From Pseudoalteromonas sp. FUC4 (GTDB taxonomy: Bacteria; Pseudomonadota; Gammaproteobacteria; Enterobacterales; Alteromonadaceae), in assembly GCF_008370255.1 (NCBI RefSeq), contig NZ_SEUI01000002.1:42555-106554 (forward strand): DNA of 64,000 bases, written 5' to 3'. The translations under genes were made by a program, and so were the position numbers. Below are positions 17,472-25,933 of the stretch, one piece after another; the first letter of the stretch is position 1; every line of letters starts with the position of its first letter. The notes under the pieces were generated by a model. That model was not told the DNA's origin, ran no database searches, and was given only the letters and a program-made list of their open reading frames with translations.

Positions 17472-18605
17472 TTAAAATATATGCGCTTTCAAAGGTTTTT
17501 TTAACCTCTGAGAATATTCACGATTAAGATTAGGAAATTGCTTATACATCATCTTTTTTAATTGCTTTTCAGATAGCTTATTACAGAGAGATTCTTGCTC
17601 AGCAAGCATTATATTCTTAAGTAACGATCGCCCTGCTCGAGTATCCATTAAAAAGTAAATTGCAGCCCAACTGCTTGCATACAACTTACTGGTATCACCT
17701 TTTTTCCACGAGTTATCCAAACCCACTAACGAATCAATTAAAAATACACTTTTAGTAATATTGTTATTTTTCGTCCATGAACTATTCGGCTCAACAATAA
17801 CTGTTTGCATATTATTTTTAGTAAACTCAAAGTATTCTGCAAATCCCTCATTAAACCATCTCGGGGTGTAGCCTAAGACCGCTTTATTAATAGCGTGCAC
17901 TGCCTCGTGTACCGCAGTTCGCATTGCACTGTGTGCATTATCATAATGAATAAAAGCAGAATTACTCGCGTGAAAATACATACCCGCAGTGTTTGTAGGG
18001 TCACCTCCGCGTTGCTTAATTGCGGCCTCATAAGCGCGGCGCGTAGGCAATACCGTTAAATTAAGCTTTACCTTTTTAAGTGCATGCACGCCAATAATCT
18101 GTCCGTATACTTTAAATACAGTATTGAGTTTTATGCGTAACTCTTGGTTAAATGACGAAGGTAAATTAGGCGTATTTAAAGTGAGGTCAAAGTAATCTAG
18201 CGGTTCAATAAAACCAGTATCGTAAGTTGCTACCGCAAAATCCGGTTTTTTATCACTAAAGTGCGGCACACCGTCACTGTCCGTCCACGTAAATATATCG
18301 CCATTACGCTTATATTTAACCTTTCCCAACGATACATCCACGCAGCGTGTATTGTTAGCTTGCGATAAATGATTATCGGCAGGTACTGATACATTTTGTA
18401 AAGTTGCCGAGCTTACATTTTTAAGCTGTTTAGTTGTTAACGGTTCAGTAGTTACCTGCGACGATAAACTACTATAAATTCGTTTAACCTCGCCTATAGG
18501 ATCATGATAATTAAATACCCGCCCAGTAAAATGATTAGCAATGAGCGCCGATGCAATTAGCAGCACAAAAAATACAAACACCACACGTAATTTTGTTTTA
18601 AACAT
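17472..18605 (-). CDS. Periplasmic gluzincin-type metallopeptidase with DUF4124-like N-terminal domain
   Basis: About 377 residues from the ATG at 18605, two bases after the stop of the upstream gene; a GTG 21 bp earlier would overlap that gene. One N-terminal membrane segment (FVFFVLLIASALIANHF) is followed by a DUF4124-like patch (IFTWTDSDGVPHFSDKKP, about 104-121). The peptidase signature is HEAVH at 233-237, with a downstream glutamate in RWFNEGFAEYFE (about 249-260) as third zinc ligand. The active site would face the periplasm. Substrate unknown. Most likely co-transcribed with the small secreted protein upstream. Confidence 0.78.
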   Translation of the reverse strand: MFKTKLRVVFVFFVLLIASALIANHFTGRVFNYHDPIGEVKRIYSSLSSQVTTEPLTTKQLKNVSSATLQNVSVPADNHLSQANNTRCVDVSLGKVKYKRNGDIFTWTDSDGVPHFSDKKPDFAVATYDTGFIEPLDYFDLTLNTPNLPSSFNQELRIKLNTVFKVYGQIIGVHALKKVKLNLTVLPTRRAYEAAIKQRGGDPTNTAGMYFHASNSAFIHYDNAHSAMRTAVHEAVHAINKAVLGYTPRWFNEGFAEYFEFTKNNMQTVIVEPNSSWTKNNNITKSVFLIDSLVGLDNSWKKGDTSKLYASSWAAIYFLMDTRAGRSLLKNIMLAEQESLCNKLSEKQLKKMMYKQFPNLNREYSQRLKKPLKAHIF

Positions 18606-18607
18606 CT

Positions 18608-19093
18608 TTATGGGCGCCCTTGCCACTGTGCTTCAAACAACTCTTTTTGCTTACCCCGATACTCGCTACACCATACAAAGTCGGCCGACTTCATCCCTTT
18701 CTTACGGCAACGTTTGGGCAATTTATAAAATTTTGACCAAGCATCAAGCTTAGCGGCATCTTTATAGCTATCGCTATGCAAAGACATGTTTGATACTTTT
18801 TGATTGAGTAACCAATTGCTATTAGGCGTACGATTTGGGGTAGAAGAAGTAGCCTGATAAGCACTACCACTCATTTTAGGCTTACTGCAGTGATTAGCAA
18901 GTAAGGTAAATAGCGCTTTATCGCGTGCAGTTAAACGCTCACCTTCTTTATTACTGTAGCCACTTCTAAATTGAGAGCGAATAGCTTCGCGCTGCTTTTT
19001 AATGCTATCGCATTGGGCTTGTGTGTAAGCATCACCAGCTTGAGGAAAAGTTGTAAATACGCTAATAAATACCAGTAAAATCCATTTAATCAT
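18608..19093 (-). CDS. Secreted hypothetical protein, 161 aa
   Basis: Not recognised. A signal peptide (MIKWILLVFISVFTTFPQAG) precedes a mature part rich in Lys, Ser and Gln with five Cys, including CDS near the start and RCRKKGMKSADFVWC near the end, which could form disulphides in the periplasm. It is directly followed (2 bp) by the metallopeptidase, so the two probably act together or one is a substrate or chaperone of the other (inference). Confidence 0.7.
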   Translation of the reverse strand: MIKWILLVFISVFTTFPQAGDAYTQAQCDSIKKQREAIRSQFRSGYSNKEGERLTARDKALFTLLANHCSKPKMSGSAYQATSSTPNRTPNSNWLLNQKVSNMSLHSDSYKDAAKLDAWSKFYKLPKRCRKKGMKSADFVWCSEYRGKQKELFEAQWQGRP

Positions 19094-19204
19094 TATTCAT
19101 TCCCTGAATTAAAGCTTTAAAATAGTGTACCTATAAATGTGAAAAAACACATCAATATTACTAATCCCAAAAGTAAAAATTAAACCACCACACTCCACAA
19201 AACC

Positions 19205-19227
19205 GTAGGTGCGATTTTATATCGCAC
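19205..19227 (+). repeat. REP-like element, type A
   Basis: GTAG head, then TGCGAT...ATCGC. About 24 bp before it also match the sequence before the type A element at 16146, so the repeated unit is longer than the palindrome. Confidence 0.7.
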
Positions 19228-19287
19228 TTTCTCTTTAGTAACTAGCCCATTACCTCAATCAACGCTACAAAGCCCGCCTAAACACCT

Positions 19288-19620
19288 GCAGGCGCTCAGC
19301 TTGCTCGCGCGAAAAGCGAAGCTTTTAAAATAATTTACTTATATCGCATTGGCGACGGCAACCAAAGAGAAGTAACCGCCGACTTCTCTTTGGAATCACA
19401 CGGCGCCCCTCAATTTCACTTATCCTTAAACAAATAATTAATATGAACGTAAACGCGATGAAAGCACAACTTTCACATCCCTGTACGCTGCCCAGTTCGG
19501 GTATCCCTACCCTCTCGTTCAAAACTACGTTTTTCACCCATTTACAAGCATCGCTTTCCTCGAATCCATGCAAGGTAATTACTCATTAATTATGTGTTTG
19601 CAGGTGAAGTTGAAAGGGGG
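19288..19620 (+). repeat. Composite structured element, copy 1 (expanded loop)
   Basis: Starts with a type B REP (19288-19310), then a constant AAGCTTTTAAAATAATTTAC linker and a short hairpin. A 12-bp perfect hairpin follows at 19362-19393: CCAAAGAGAAGT, 8-nt loop, ACTTCTCTTTGG. An outer stem CCCCTCAATTTCAC (19406-19419) pairs with GTGAAGTTGAAAGGGG (from 19604). Inside lie TTAAT...ATTAA, a hairpin base GCGATG...CATCGC, and a second imperfect hairpin CCTCGAAT CC ATGCAAGG. Compared with copy 2, the apical loop of the first internal hairpin is about 66 nt longer. Reading frames on either strand here are not believed. Confidence 0.75.
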
Positions 19621-19651
19621 AAATGTCTGAACAGCGGCCTTAAAATTTACT

Positions 19652-19745
19652 GTAGGCGCTCAGCTTGCTTGCGCGAAAAGCGAAGCTTTTAAAATAATTT
19701 ACAAATATCGCATTGGCGATGGCAACAAAGGGGCGCATAGCGCCA
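19652..19745 (+). repeat. Composite structured element, truncated copy 4
   Basis: Type B REP (19652-19674), the constant linker, the ATCGCATTGGCGAT hairpin and a shortened second hairpin (GGCGC AT AGCGCC at 19732-19744). The outer-stem and three-way-junction part of the full copies is missing. Confidence 0.7.
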
Positions 19746-19780
19746 TGTGTTCATTCTTGAAATACATTATTTCAATAGCT

Positions 19781-20380
19781 TTATATACCTGAAAATTCTT
19801 TCATCCATTTTAAAACAGACTCTTTATTTGGCGTGTAGTAACTTAAATGCGGTAAACCTATTATTGCCGTTGACCTACCATTAATATTAGCTTTGAAACC
19901 ATAACATTGCCTCTCTCCATGCCCTGCTGGAATAGTTTCAAAAGTATTTAAATTACTTTCATCACAGTACATCGATTTTAAAAAGCCAAACGGTGAGTGA
20001 AGTTTGCCATTACCAAAAGTGATGATTACTTTTGGTTTCACTATTTCTATAACAGCTTGATGAAAAGGCCAAAAAGTACCTGCAAAGCCAAAGTTATAAT
20101 CCTCGTGAGAGGATGATTTTGAAGTGGTAAAAATTAAGTTGCTAGCGCATACATCAGCTACACTTTGACCCAGTCCTTCAAGTAAACCTTGAATTCGCTT
20201 TTGAAGTGGGGCGGAACCTTTTGCATATTTATTGTTGCCTTGCTTAGAAGTCGATTTCTTTTTGGGCTTTTCCCATTCTTCATCTAAAAAGGCATTACTC
20301 GTGCGAACTAGTGTATCTGCCATAAAATTACCTAACTTGCATTCACCAGAACCACCAGGGTTTAAACCTAATAAATACAC
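19781..20380 (-). CDS. Uracil-DNA-glycosylase-superfamily-like protein (main part; gene is frameshifted)
   Basis: A 199-residue reading frame that begins abruptly with VYLLGLNPGGSGE, the motif-A loop of the uracil-DNA glycosylase superfamily. IVKPKVIITFGNGK and GLPHLSYYTP match the later core strand and the His-containing motif-B loop. The GTG start has AGGAG only 2 nt upstream, too close for normal initiation, and an in-frame TAA lies just before it. The true N-terminus is probably the 43-codon frame at 20368-20499, joined through a one-base slip in an A5 run at 20387-20391. Substrate unknown; the family removes damaged or modified bases or acts in phage defence. Either a pseudogene or a slippage-expressed gene. 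Confidence 0.6.
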   Translation of the reverse strand: MYLLGLNPGGSGECKLGNFMADTLVRTSNAFLDEEWEKPKKKSTSKQGNNKYAKGSAPLQKRIQGLLEGLGQSVADVCASNLIFTTSKSSSHEDYNFGFAGTFWPFHQAVIEIVKPKVIITFGNGKLHSPFGFLKSMYCDESNLNTFETIPAGHGERQCYGFKANINGRSTAIIGLPHLSYYTPNKESVLKWMKEFSGI

Positions 20381-20499
20381 ATCTCCTTTTTAAAGGTTTC
20401 ATGCGAGCTATAAATCCCCTCACCAAAGCGGTTATATAAATGACCAAATTGCTGTGTAGCTATGCCTAGCAGCTGTTCCTTCTTAATCCCTATATCCAT
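20368..20499 (-). other. N-terminal fragment of the UDG-like gene, out of frame
   Basis: ATG at 20499 with AAGGAATAA upstream opens MDIGIKKEQLLGIATQQFGH, LYNRFGEGIYSSHETFKK and then EMCIY stop. Adding one A to the A5 run (20387-20391) would continue as TFKKGDVYLLGLNPGGS, joining the downstream frame exactly. It has its own ribosome-binding site, whereas the main part does not have a well-placed one. Confidence 0.6.
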
Positions 20500-20629
20500 A
20501 TTTATTCCTTTTTTCCTAGTAAGACTTTATTGCAGGGTATGATTTATACATTAAAAAAATGTAATAAACTAATTAAATGTCGAGAGTACTAACTGTGAAA
20601 TTGTCTTAGCACCAACCTTAAAATTAGCT

Positions 20630-20666
20630 GTAGGCGCGAAGCTTGCTCGCGCGAAAAGCGAAGATT
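20630..20666 (+). repeat. REP-like element, type B, abutting a gene end
   Basis: GTAG head at 20630, arms GCGCGAAGC TT GCTCGCGC, then the GCGAAGATTTTAAA tail. The stop codon of the second NERD gene (20667-20669 on the minus strand) lies in the TTTTAAA of this tail. Confidence 0.7.
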
Positions 20667-21542
20667 TTAAATTGCCTTACTATCGTTTAAGGCTCGCTGC
20701 ACCACTTGATAGCAAATAGCACGCTGCTGCTCTTGATTTAAGCTAACTTGTCGCATTGAAAGGATCGTTTTAACTATTTGTTTATGAGAAACGATTGGAA
20801 AGGTTGGTCTCTGCTTTAGTTCCACAAACCAACCAGGAAAGCATAAAACAGGTAAAACCGGAGTATTAAAACCGGTTGATTCATAAAGCCATTTATTCAC
20901 CCAATTAGCTTGATTTTGAGCTTGCTCTAACGGCTTACTTTCAAACCAAGAAGGAAATGCTAAATGGTTATTCTCAAATTTAACTTTGTAATTTGTATCG
21001 TCTTTTATTCGTTTATGTCTGCCTTTGGTTTCAATAGCAAATATTCCATTTGGCCCAACAACTAAATGGTCAATATTAAAACCATCTGCTTGTATATCAT
21101 GAAATACCTGATAACCGTGTGACTGTAATTCTATAAGCTCTGAAGCAACTGCTAATTCTGCATCACGTCCTAGTTTTAGCTTTATTAAGTCGTTAGATTT
21201 AACCCAAAGCTTTCGTGCCACATACGTTAGTCCCAATGCGATCACGATAATTAAAAAGTAATTGAGCTTGCCGCTGGCAAACATTTCAGCAATTCCTTTC
21301 AAAGCAAAAGGCATGGTGACTATCAAAGCAGACAAAAAGACTAAGCCTATTACATCTAAAACTTTATCATTAACTTGTTCATTAAGTGTCTGCGCTGCAA
21401 CACGTTTAAGCTTTTTACGATCTACAGGTAGTTTTGCATTCTTCTGATGAAGCCATATTTTGATAAACAAAACACCTAATAGTGAATAAACACTACCAAT
21501 AACAAATAAAAGGCTTAAACCTTGGTTTAATAAATCATCCAT
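20667..21542 (-). CDS. Membrane-anchored NERD-domain protein
   Basis: A 291-residue protein with an N-terminal membrane helix (LLFVIGSVYSLLGVLFIKIW), a second hydrophobic pair near residues 60-110 and then a cytoplasmic NERD domain (about 125-250). The catalytic-like pattern is Asp in FNIDHLVVGPNGIFAIETKG with the E-T-K, as in PD-(D/E)xK nucleases. ATG with AGGAAC upstream. It is unlike the NERD protein at 16344 outside this domain. Flanked by REP-like and composite repeats on both sides. A role in DNA handling or defence is possible but unproven. Confidence 0.8.
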   Translation of the reverse strand: MDDLLNQGLSLLFVIGSVYSLLGVLFIKIWLHQKNAKLPVDRKKLKRVAAQTLNEQVNDKVLDVIGLVFLSALIVTMPFALKGIAEMFASGKLNYFLIIVIALGLTYVARKLWVKSNDLIKLKLGRDAELAVASELIELQSHGYQVFHDIQADGFNIDHLVVGPNGIFAIETKGRHKRIKDDTNYKVKFENNHLAFPSWFESKPLEQAQNQANWVNKWLYESTGFNTPVLPVLCFPGWFVELKQRPTFPIVSHKQIVKTILSMRQVSLNQEQQRAICYQVVQRALNDSKAI

Positions 21543-21638
21543 GATGAGTTCCTATAATCACAATGTTTACTTTATACCTTAAAAACAGGTACATGTCGCA
21601 TCATTCAAACCCACACTACAAAGCTCACCTAAACACCT

Positions 21639-21901
21639 GTAGGCGCCCAGCTTGCTCGCACGAAAAGCGAAGCTTTTAAAATAATTTACAAATATCGCGT
21701 TGGCGATGGCAACCAAGGGGCGGATACCGCCGACTTCTCTTTGGAATCTCTCGGCGCCCCTCAATTTCACTTATCTTTAAACACTAAATTAATATGAACG
21801 TAAACGCGATGAAAGCACATCCATGTGCAAGCATCGCTTTCCTCGAATCCATGCGAGGTAATTACTCATTAATTATGTGTTTGCAGGTGAAGTTGAAGGG
21901 G
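21639..21901 (+). repeat. Composite structured element, copy 2 (best-preserved fold)
   Basis: Type B REP (21639-21661), constant linker, ATCGCGTTGGCGAT hairpin, then CCAAGGGGCGG...ACTTCTCTTTGG (21713-21744), whose arms do not match each other. The outer stem is CCCCTCAATTTCAC (21757-21770) with GTGAAGTTGAAGGGG (21887-21901). A second stem is AATTAAT (21787-21793) with ATTAATT (21868-21874). Inside are two hairpins: GCGATG AAA GCACAT CC ATGTGC AAG CATCGC (21806-21837) and CCTCGAAT CC ATGCGAGG (21841-21858). Together they form a three-way junction. Confidence 0.8.
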
Positions 21902-22050
21902 ATAATTTCTTAGCATCGTCATTTTATTGCTCTCTCGGCTAATACTTAACTCACACGTTTGTTCATGATTAATAGTAATTTAGTCGATTAATACTTGTAG
22001 CTGTACCGCATTTCAGTAAACTAACCACTCGCAAACAGGGAGTGGTTTTA

Positions 22051-25000
22051 ATGCAGCAAATTGGTATTTACGAGCAGTTAATTACGCAAGTAATTGAGCA
22101 AAACTTAAATCGTGATCAATTTTATGTGGGTGAGCGCCAGCTTGAAACGGCCGAAGCGGCAACATGGCTTTCACGCTTTTTAAGCAAACTTGTAACGCAT
22201 GCAATCGATGCCATTCCCAACTCAAACGAGCGCCTACAAGAACAAATTAGCCTAGCTAACAGCCTTGTACTTTGGCTTAAAGATCATATTCGCGATGACG
22301 AGCTAATTAACGAAAATCTTATCGACAGCCAAGGCCGAATACTTACCGCGCTGTTTAATACCCAAAACCCTATTGCGGCGAATCTTAAAGATTACTCAAG
22401 CGATATATTCCCGCTAACGGGGCTTACACAAAGCGAGTTATTTAGCGGTGCTAATGCAGGTATATCGCTCGAAACCGAACTAAAGCGCGAGATTAAATCG
22501 TCCGATACTATTTACTGGCTGGTCTCATTTATAAAATGGACAGGGCTGCGAATTTTTAAAAATGAGCTTGAAGCGTTTACCAAAAGCGGCAATAAACTCA
22601 AAGTAATTACTACCTCGTACATGGGCGCAACGGATGCTAAAGCCGTTGAGTTTTTAGCAAACCTACCAAATACCGAAGTAAAGCTAAGTTATAACAATCA
22701 GCAAGAACGCCTACACGCAAAATCATATTTATTTATGCGCAATACGGGTTTTCATACCGGTTATATTGGCTCGTCTAACTTATCGCATTCGGCGCTTACC
22801 AGCGGCCTTGAGTGGAACTTAAAAATTACCGCGCAAGAAATTCCGCACATAATAACTAAAACCAAAAGTACCTTTGAAACCTACTGGGAATCAAAAGACT
22901 TCGAGTTATTTACAGGTGCTGTTGAGTGTAAAGAAAAGCTCATTAATTCACTTAACGAGCAACGCGGTGTTGGGCAATCAAGCAGCCAGTTTTATTTTGA
23001 TATAACACCAAAAACGCATCAGCTCGCTATTTTAGAAAAGCTAAGTGCTGAACGCAGCGTACATAATCGTTTTAAAAACTTAGTAGTTGCTGCTACCGGC
23101 ACAGGTAAAACAATAATATCGGCGTTCGACTTTAAAACTGTTTACGATAAAAACCCAAACGCACACTTTTTGTTTGTAGCCCACCGAGAAGAAATACTTA
23201 AACAAGCGCAAAGCGCTTATCGCGGCGTGCTTAAAAATAACGACTTTGGTGAGCTGTGGGTAGGTAACTACAAACCACAGCGCTACAACCAATTATTTGC
23301 ATCAATCAAAACGCTGAACAGCCAAATTGAATCGCTCAATTTAACCCACGATTACTACGACTATATAGTGATAGACGAAGTACATCACGTAAGCGCGGCC
23401 AGTTATCGCGCTATTTTAAGTTACTTTACGCCCACAATATTACTTGGCTTAACCGCTACACCAGAGCGACAAGATAGCGCAAATATACTCGATGATTTTT
23501 GCGGTGTAATAGCCGCCGAAATACGCTTGCCAGAGGCAATAAACCAGCGCCATTTATGCCCGTTTCAATACTTTGGATTGGATGACGACACCGACCTAAG
23601 CCAAATAACATGGCGAGGCGGCCGTTACGATATAAGCGAGCTAAGTAACCTTTATACAGGGGAGAACAGCCGCGCTAACAAAATTATATCGAGCTTGGCT
23701 GATATCGTAACCAACGTACACGCTATTAAAGCACTCGCGTTTTGCGTAAGCCAAAAACACGCTGAATTCATGGCGTCTAAGCTTAACTTAGCAGGCATAA
23801 ACGCCGATGTACTGACCAGCAAAAACACCAATGAGCGCGCAGCTAAACAGCAAGCACTACGCCAAGGCGAAGTACAAATACTTTGCGTGGTTGATATTTT
23901 TAACGAAGGGGTCGATATTCCAGAGGTCGATACCTTACTATTTTTACGCCCAACTGAAAGCTTAACACTGTTTTTACAGCAGCTCGGCCGTGGCTTGCGT
24001 TTACCTGATAACAGCCAAAAGCAATGTTGCACCGTACTCGACTTTGTTGGCAATGCGCGCCCAGAATACGACTTTGCTAGCAAGTTCCGCGCATTGATTG
24101 GTAAAAGCAACCAACCAATAAAAACCGAGGTCGAAAACAACTTCCCGCATTTACCGCTGGGTTGTCGTATAGAACTACAAAAGCGAACACAACAAACAAT
24201 ATTAAAAAATATTCAGCAAGCCATAAACAGCAAACGCCGTTTACAACAGCTGATCAATAGCTATCCGCAACATACCAATGACGCGCTTACACTAAGTAAC
24301 TTTTTACGTATAAACCCACAAGTCACCCTTGAAGATATCTACAAACCAAAAGATAAAAAACTCGGCGGCTGGCACTGGTTAAAAGGCGATGAAATACCAG
24401 CAGAACAAGCCGATATTTACGCCGCGTATTATCGCGCTATAAACACCCAATTACTCGGCTGCGACTCACTCAGTTATTTATGCTTTTTACGTGATTTATG
24501 TAATAACAACTTTAGCTTTACCCCAACAGCACAAAACCAACAGTACGCGCTTATGGCGCATTACAACTTTTGGGATAACACAGGTACAAGTTTAGGGTTT
24601 AAAGCGCTTGAACAAAGCTTACAAATACTTAAACACAAAGAGTTACAGCAGGAGCTTAACCAAGTAATTGCGCTTTTAATAAAACGCATTCACCAGCAAG
24701 AAAGCGATTTAGCATGCCTACCTAATCACGCAATAAAATTACACAGCCGCTACACCCGCCAGCAAATACTCGCAGCATTTGGGGCGCACACGTTTGATAA
24801 AAAATCGACTGCCCGCGAAGGCGTTTTAGAATTTAAAAACCAAAACTTAGAGCTGTTATTTGTAACACTTAATAAGTGCGAAAAAAGCTACTCGCCTACA
24901 ACGCTGTATCACGACTACGCAATCAGCCCCACCCTGTTCCATTGGCAAACACAAAACAGCGCCCGACCAGTACACGGCCGCGGCCTAAGTTACATTCAGC

Positions 25001-25203
25001 ACCAACAAACAGGCAAAACCATCCTGTTATTTGTGCGAGAACAAGGCAAAGATGAAAACGGCCGAACTATGGGGTTTGTAAACTACGGCGAAGTTAAGTA
25101 CCAAAGCCACAATGGCAGCCAACCGATGAATATAACGTGGAAATTAACCAACCCCATGCCAAGTGAGATGTGGCATGAGGCTGGGAAGTTGGCGGTTGGG
25201 TGA
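22051..25203 (+). CDS. PLD-nuclease/SF2 helicase/DUF3427 protein
   Basis: A 1050-residue protein. The ATG at 22051 has AGGGAG 8 nt upstream, preferred over a GTG 9 bp earlier. A phospholipase-D-like nuclease module has its HxK in RLHAKSYLF and GSSNLS (about 221-244). A DEAD/DEAH-type helicase follows: Walker A AATGTGKT (about 347-354), DEVH (about 442-445), GLTATPERQD, and motif VI QQLGRGLRLPDN. The rest is the DUF3427 C-terminal region. Such PLD-helicase-DUF3427 proteins are found in defence or mobile contexts and probably translocate on and cut DNA; targets are unknown. A small abortive-infection-like membrane protein follows 52 bp downstream on the same strand. Confidence 0.85.
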   Translation: MQQIGIYEQLITQVIEQNLNRDQFYVGERQLETAEAATWLSRFLSKLVTHAIDAIPNSNERLQEQISLANSLVLWLKDHIRDDELINENLIDSQGRILTALFNTQNPIAANLKDYSSDIFPLTGLTQSELFSGANAGISLETELKREIKSSDTIYWLVSFIKWTGLRIFKNELEAFTKSGNKLKVITTSYMGATDAKAVEFLANLPNTEVKLSYNNQQERLHAKSYLFMRNTGFHTGYIGSSNLSHSALTSGLEWNLKITAQEIPHIITKTKSTFETYWESKDFELFTGAVECKEKLINSLNEQRGVGQSSSQFYFDITPKTHQLAILEKLSAERSVHNRFKNLVVAATGTGKTIISAFDFKTVYDKNPNAHFLFVAHREEILKQAQSAYRGVLKNNDFGELWVGNYKPQRYNQLFASIKTLNSQIESLNLTHDYYDYIVIDEVHHVSAASYRAILSYFTPTILLGLTATPERQDSANILDDFCGVIAAEIRLPEAINQRHLCPFQYFGLDDDTDLSQITWRGGRYDISELSNLYTGENSRANKIISSLADIVTNVHAIKALAFCVSQKHAEFMASKLNLAGINADVLTSKNTNERAAKQQALRQGEVQILCVVDIFNEGVDIPEVDTLLFLRPTESLTLFLQQLGRGLRLPDNSQKQCCTVLDFVGNARPEYDFASKFRALIGKSNQPIKTEVENNFPHLPLGCRIELQKRTQQTILKNIQQAINSKRRLQQLINSYPQHTNDALTLSNFLRINPQVTLEDIYKPKDKKLGGWHWLKGDEIPAEQADIYAAYYRAINTQLLGCDSLSYLCFLRDLCNNNFSFTPTAQNQQYALMAHYNFWDNTGTSLGFKALEQSLQILKHKELQQELNQVIALLIKRIHQQESDLACLPNHAIKLHSRYTRQQILAAFGAHTFDKKSTAREGVLEFKNQNLELLFVTLNKCEKSYSPTTLYHDYAISPTLFHWQTQNSARPVHGRGLSYIQHQQTGKTILLFVREQGKDENGRTMGFVNYGEVKYQSHNGSQPMNITWKLTNPMPSEMWHEAGKLAVG

Positions 25204-25255
25204 TGAGCTAAAACTTTGATTAAATCAAATTTTAAATATTTTTAAGGAATAACAA

Positions 25256-25933
25256 ATGAAAAGTTTACGTGGCCTTGCTCTTGCCGCCTTTGTAATAATG
25301 ATATCTGTATTATGTAGTATAATTGCTCAATTCGGCTTCTCACCAGATTCACCGATTGAGCAATGGGGAGCTTTTGGAGATTTCATTGGAGGAACATTAA
25401 ATCCCATTTTTGCCTTTCTATCATTTATTTGTTTATTAATGACAATTGTTTTACAAAATACAGAACTAAAAGAAACAAGAAAAGAGTTTACCCGTGTAGC
25501 AAATGCTAATGAGCAGCAACTTTCACTTATTTCCAACCAACAACAAAAAGATGATACTTATAAAGTAATTCAAAAAGTTACTGAGCGTCTTAACAAAAAC
25601 TACAATGAAAATAGATTCAAAGAAAAAACTCTTTCTTTACATAAAATTATCTTGGGTGGTGCAGATTATAATAAAAACCTCGATTTCAAACTTCTATATG
25701 ACGCATGCAATGACACTAGTAGTGACGATTATAAAATCATTAAATACATTGAAAAAGATCTTTTCTTATTAAAAGATCTTCTTGAGAATTATGACAAGTT
25801 AACTAACTTAGAAACAGGGAAACCCAACCCATTAGTTAACTTTTATCGAAATGAGTATAGCGAATTGGTTAAAGCATTAGGCTCAAATGGACTTATTAGC
25901 CATAATTTATTGTACAACATCTTCTATTATTAA
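25256..25933 (+). CDS. Putative phage abortive infection protein (putAbiC-like)
   Basis: A 225-residue protein with two N-terminal membrane helices (GLALAAFVIMISVLCSII, then NPIFAFLSFICLLMTIVLQ) linked by EQWGAFGDFIGGTLNP, a sequence typical of the putative AbiC family. A coiled-coil stretch (about 75-110) and a helical cytoplasmic domain follow. The family is named for abortive-infection activity; here it is inferred by similarity only. Good ATG with AAGGAAT. It follows the DUF3427 helicase and overlaps the end of the convergent ABC ATPase gene by 4 bp. Confidence 0.7.
   Translation: MKSLRGLALAAFVIMISVLCSIIAQFGFSPDSPIEQWGAFGDFIGGTLNPIFAFLSFICLLMTIVLQNTELKETRKEFTRVANANEQQLSLISNQQQKDDTYKVIQKVTERLNKNYNENRFKEKTLSLHKIILGGADYNKNLDFKLLYDACNDTSSDDYKIIKYIEKDLFLLKDLLENYDKLTNLETGKPNPLVNFYRNEYSELVKALGSNGLISHNLLYNIFYY

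Noticed and set aside
19325..19573. 82-codon minus-strand frame in the repeat region
   Set aside because: It lies wholly inside the composite structured element; the frame arises from the repeat, is rich in Cys/Arg and is broken in the other copies.
21579..21770. 63-codon minus-strand frame
   Set aside because: It runs through a type B REP, the linker and the chimeric hairpin of copy 2; not conserved as a protein between copies.
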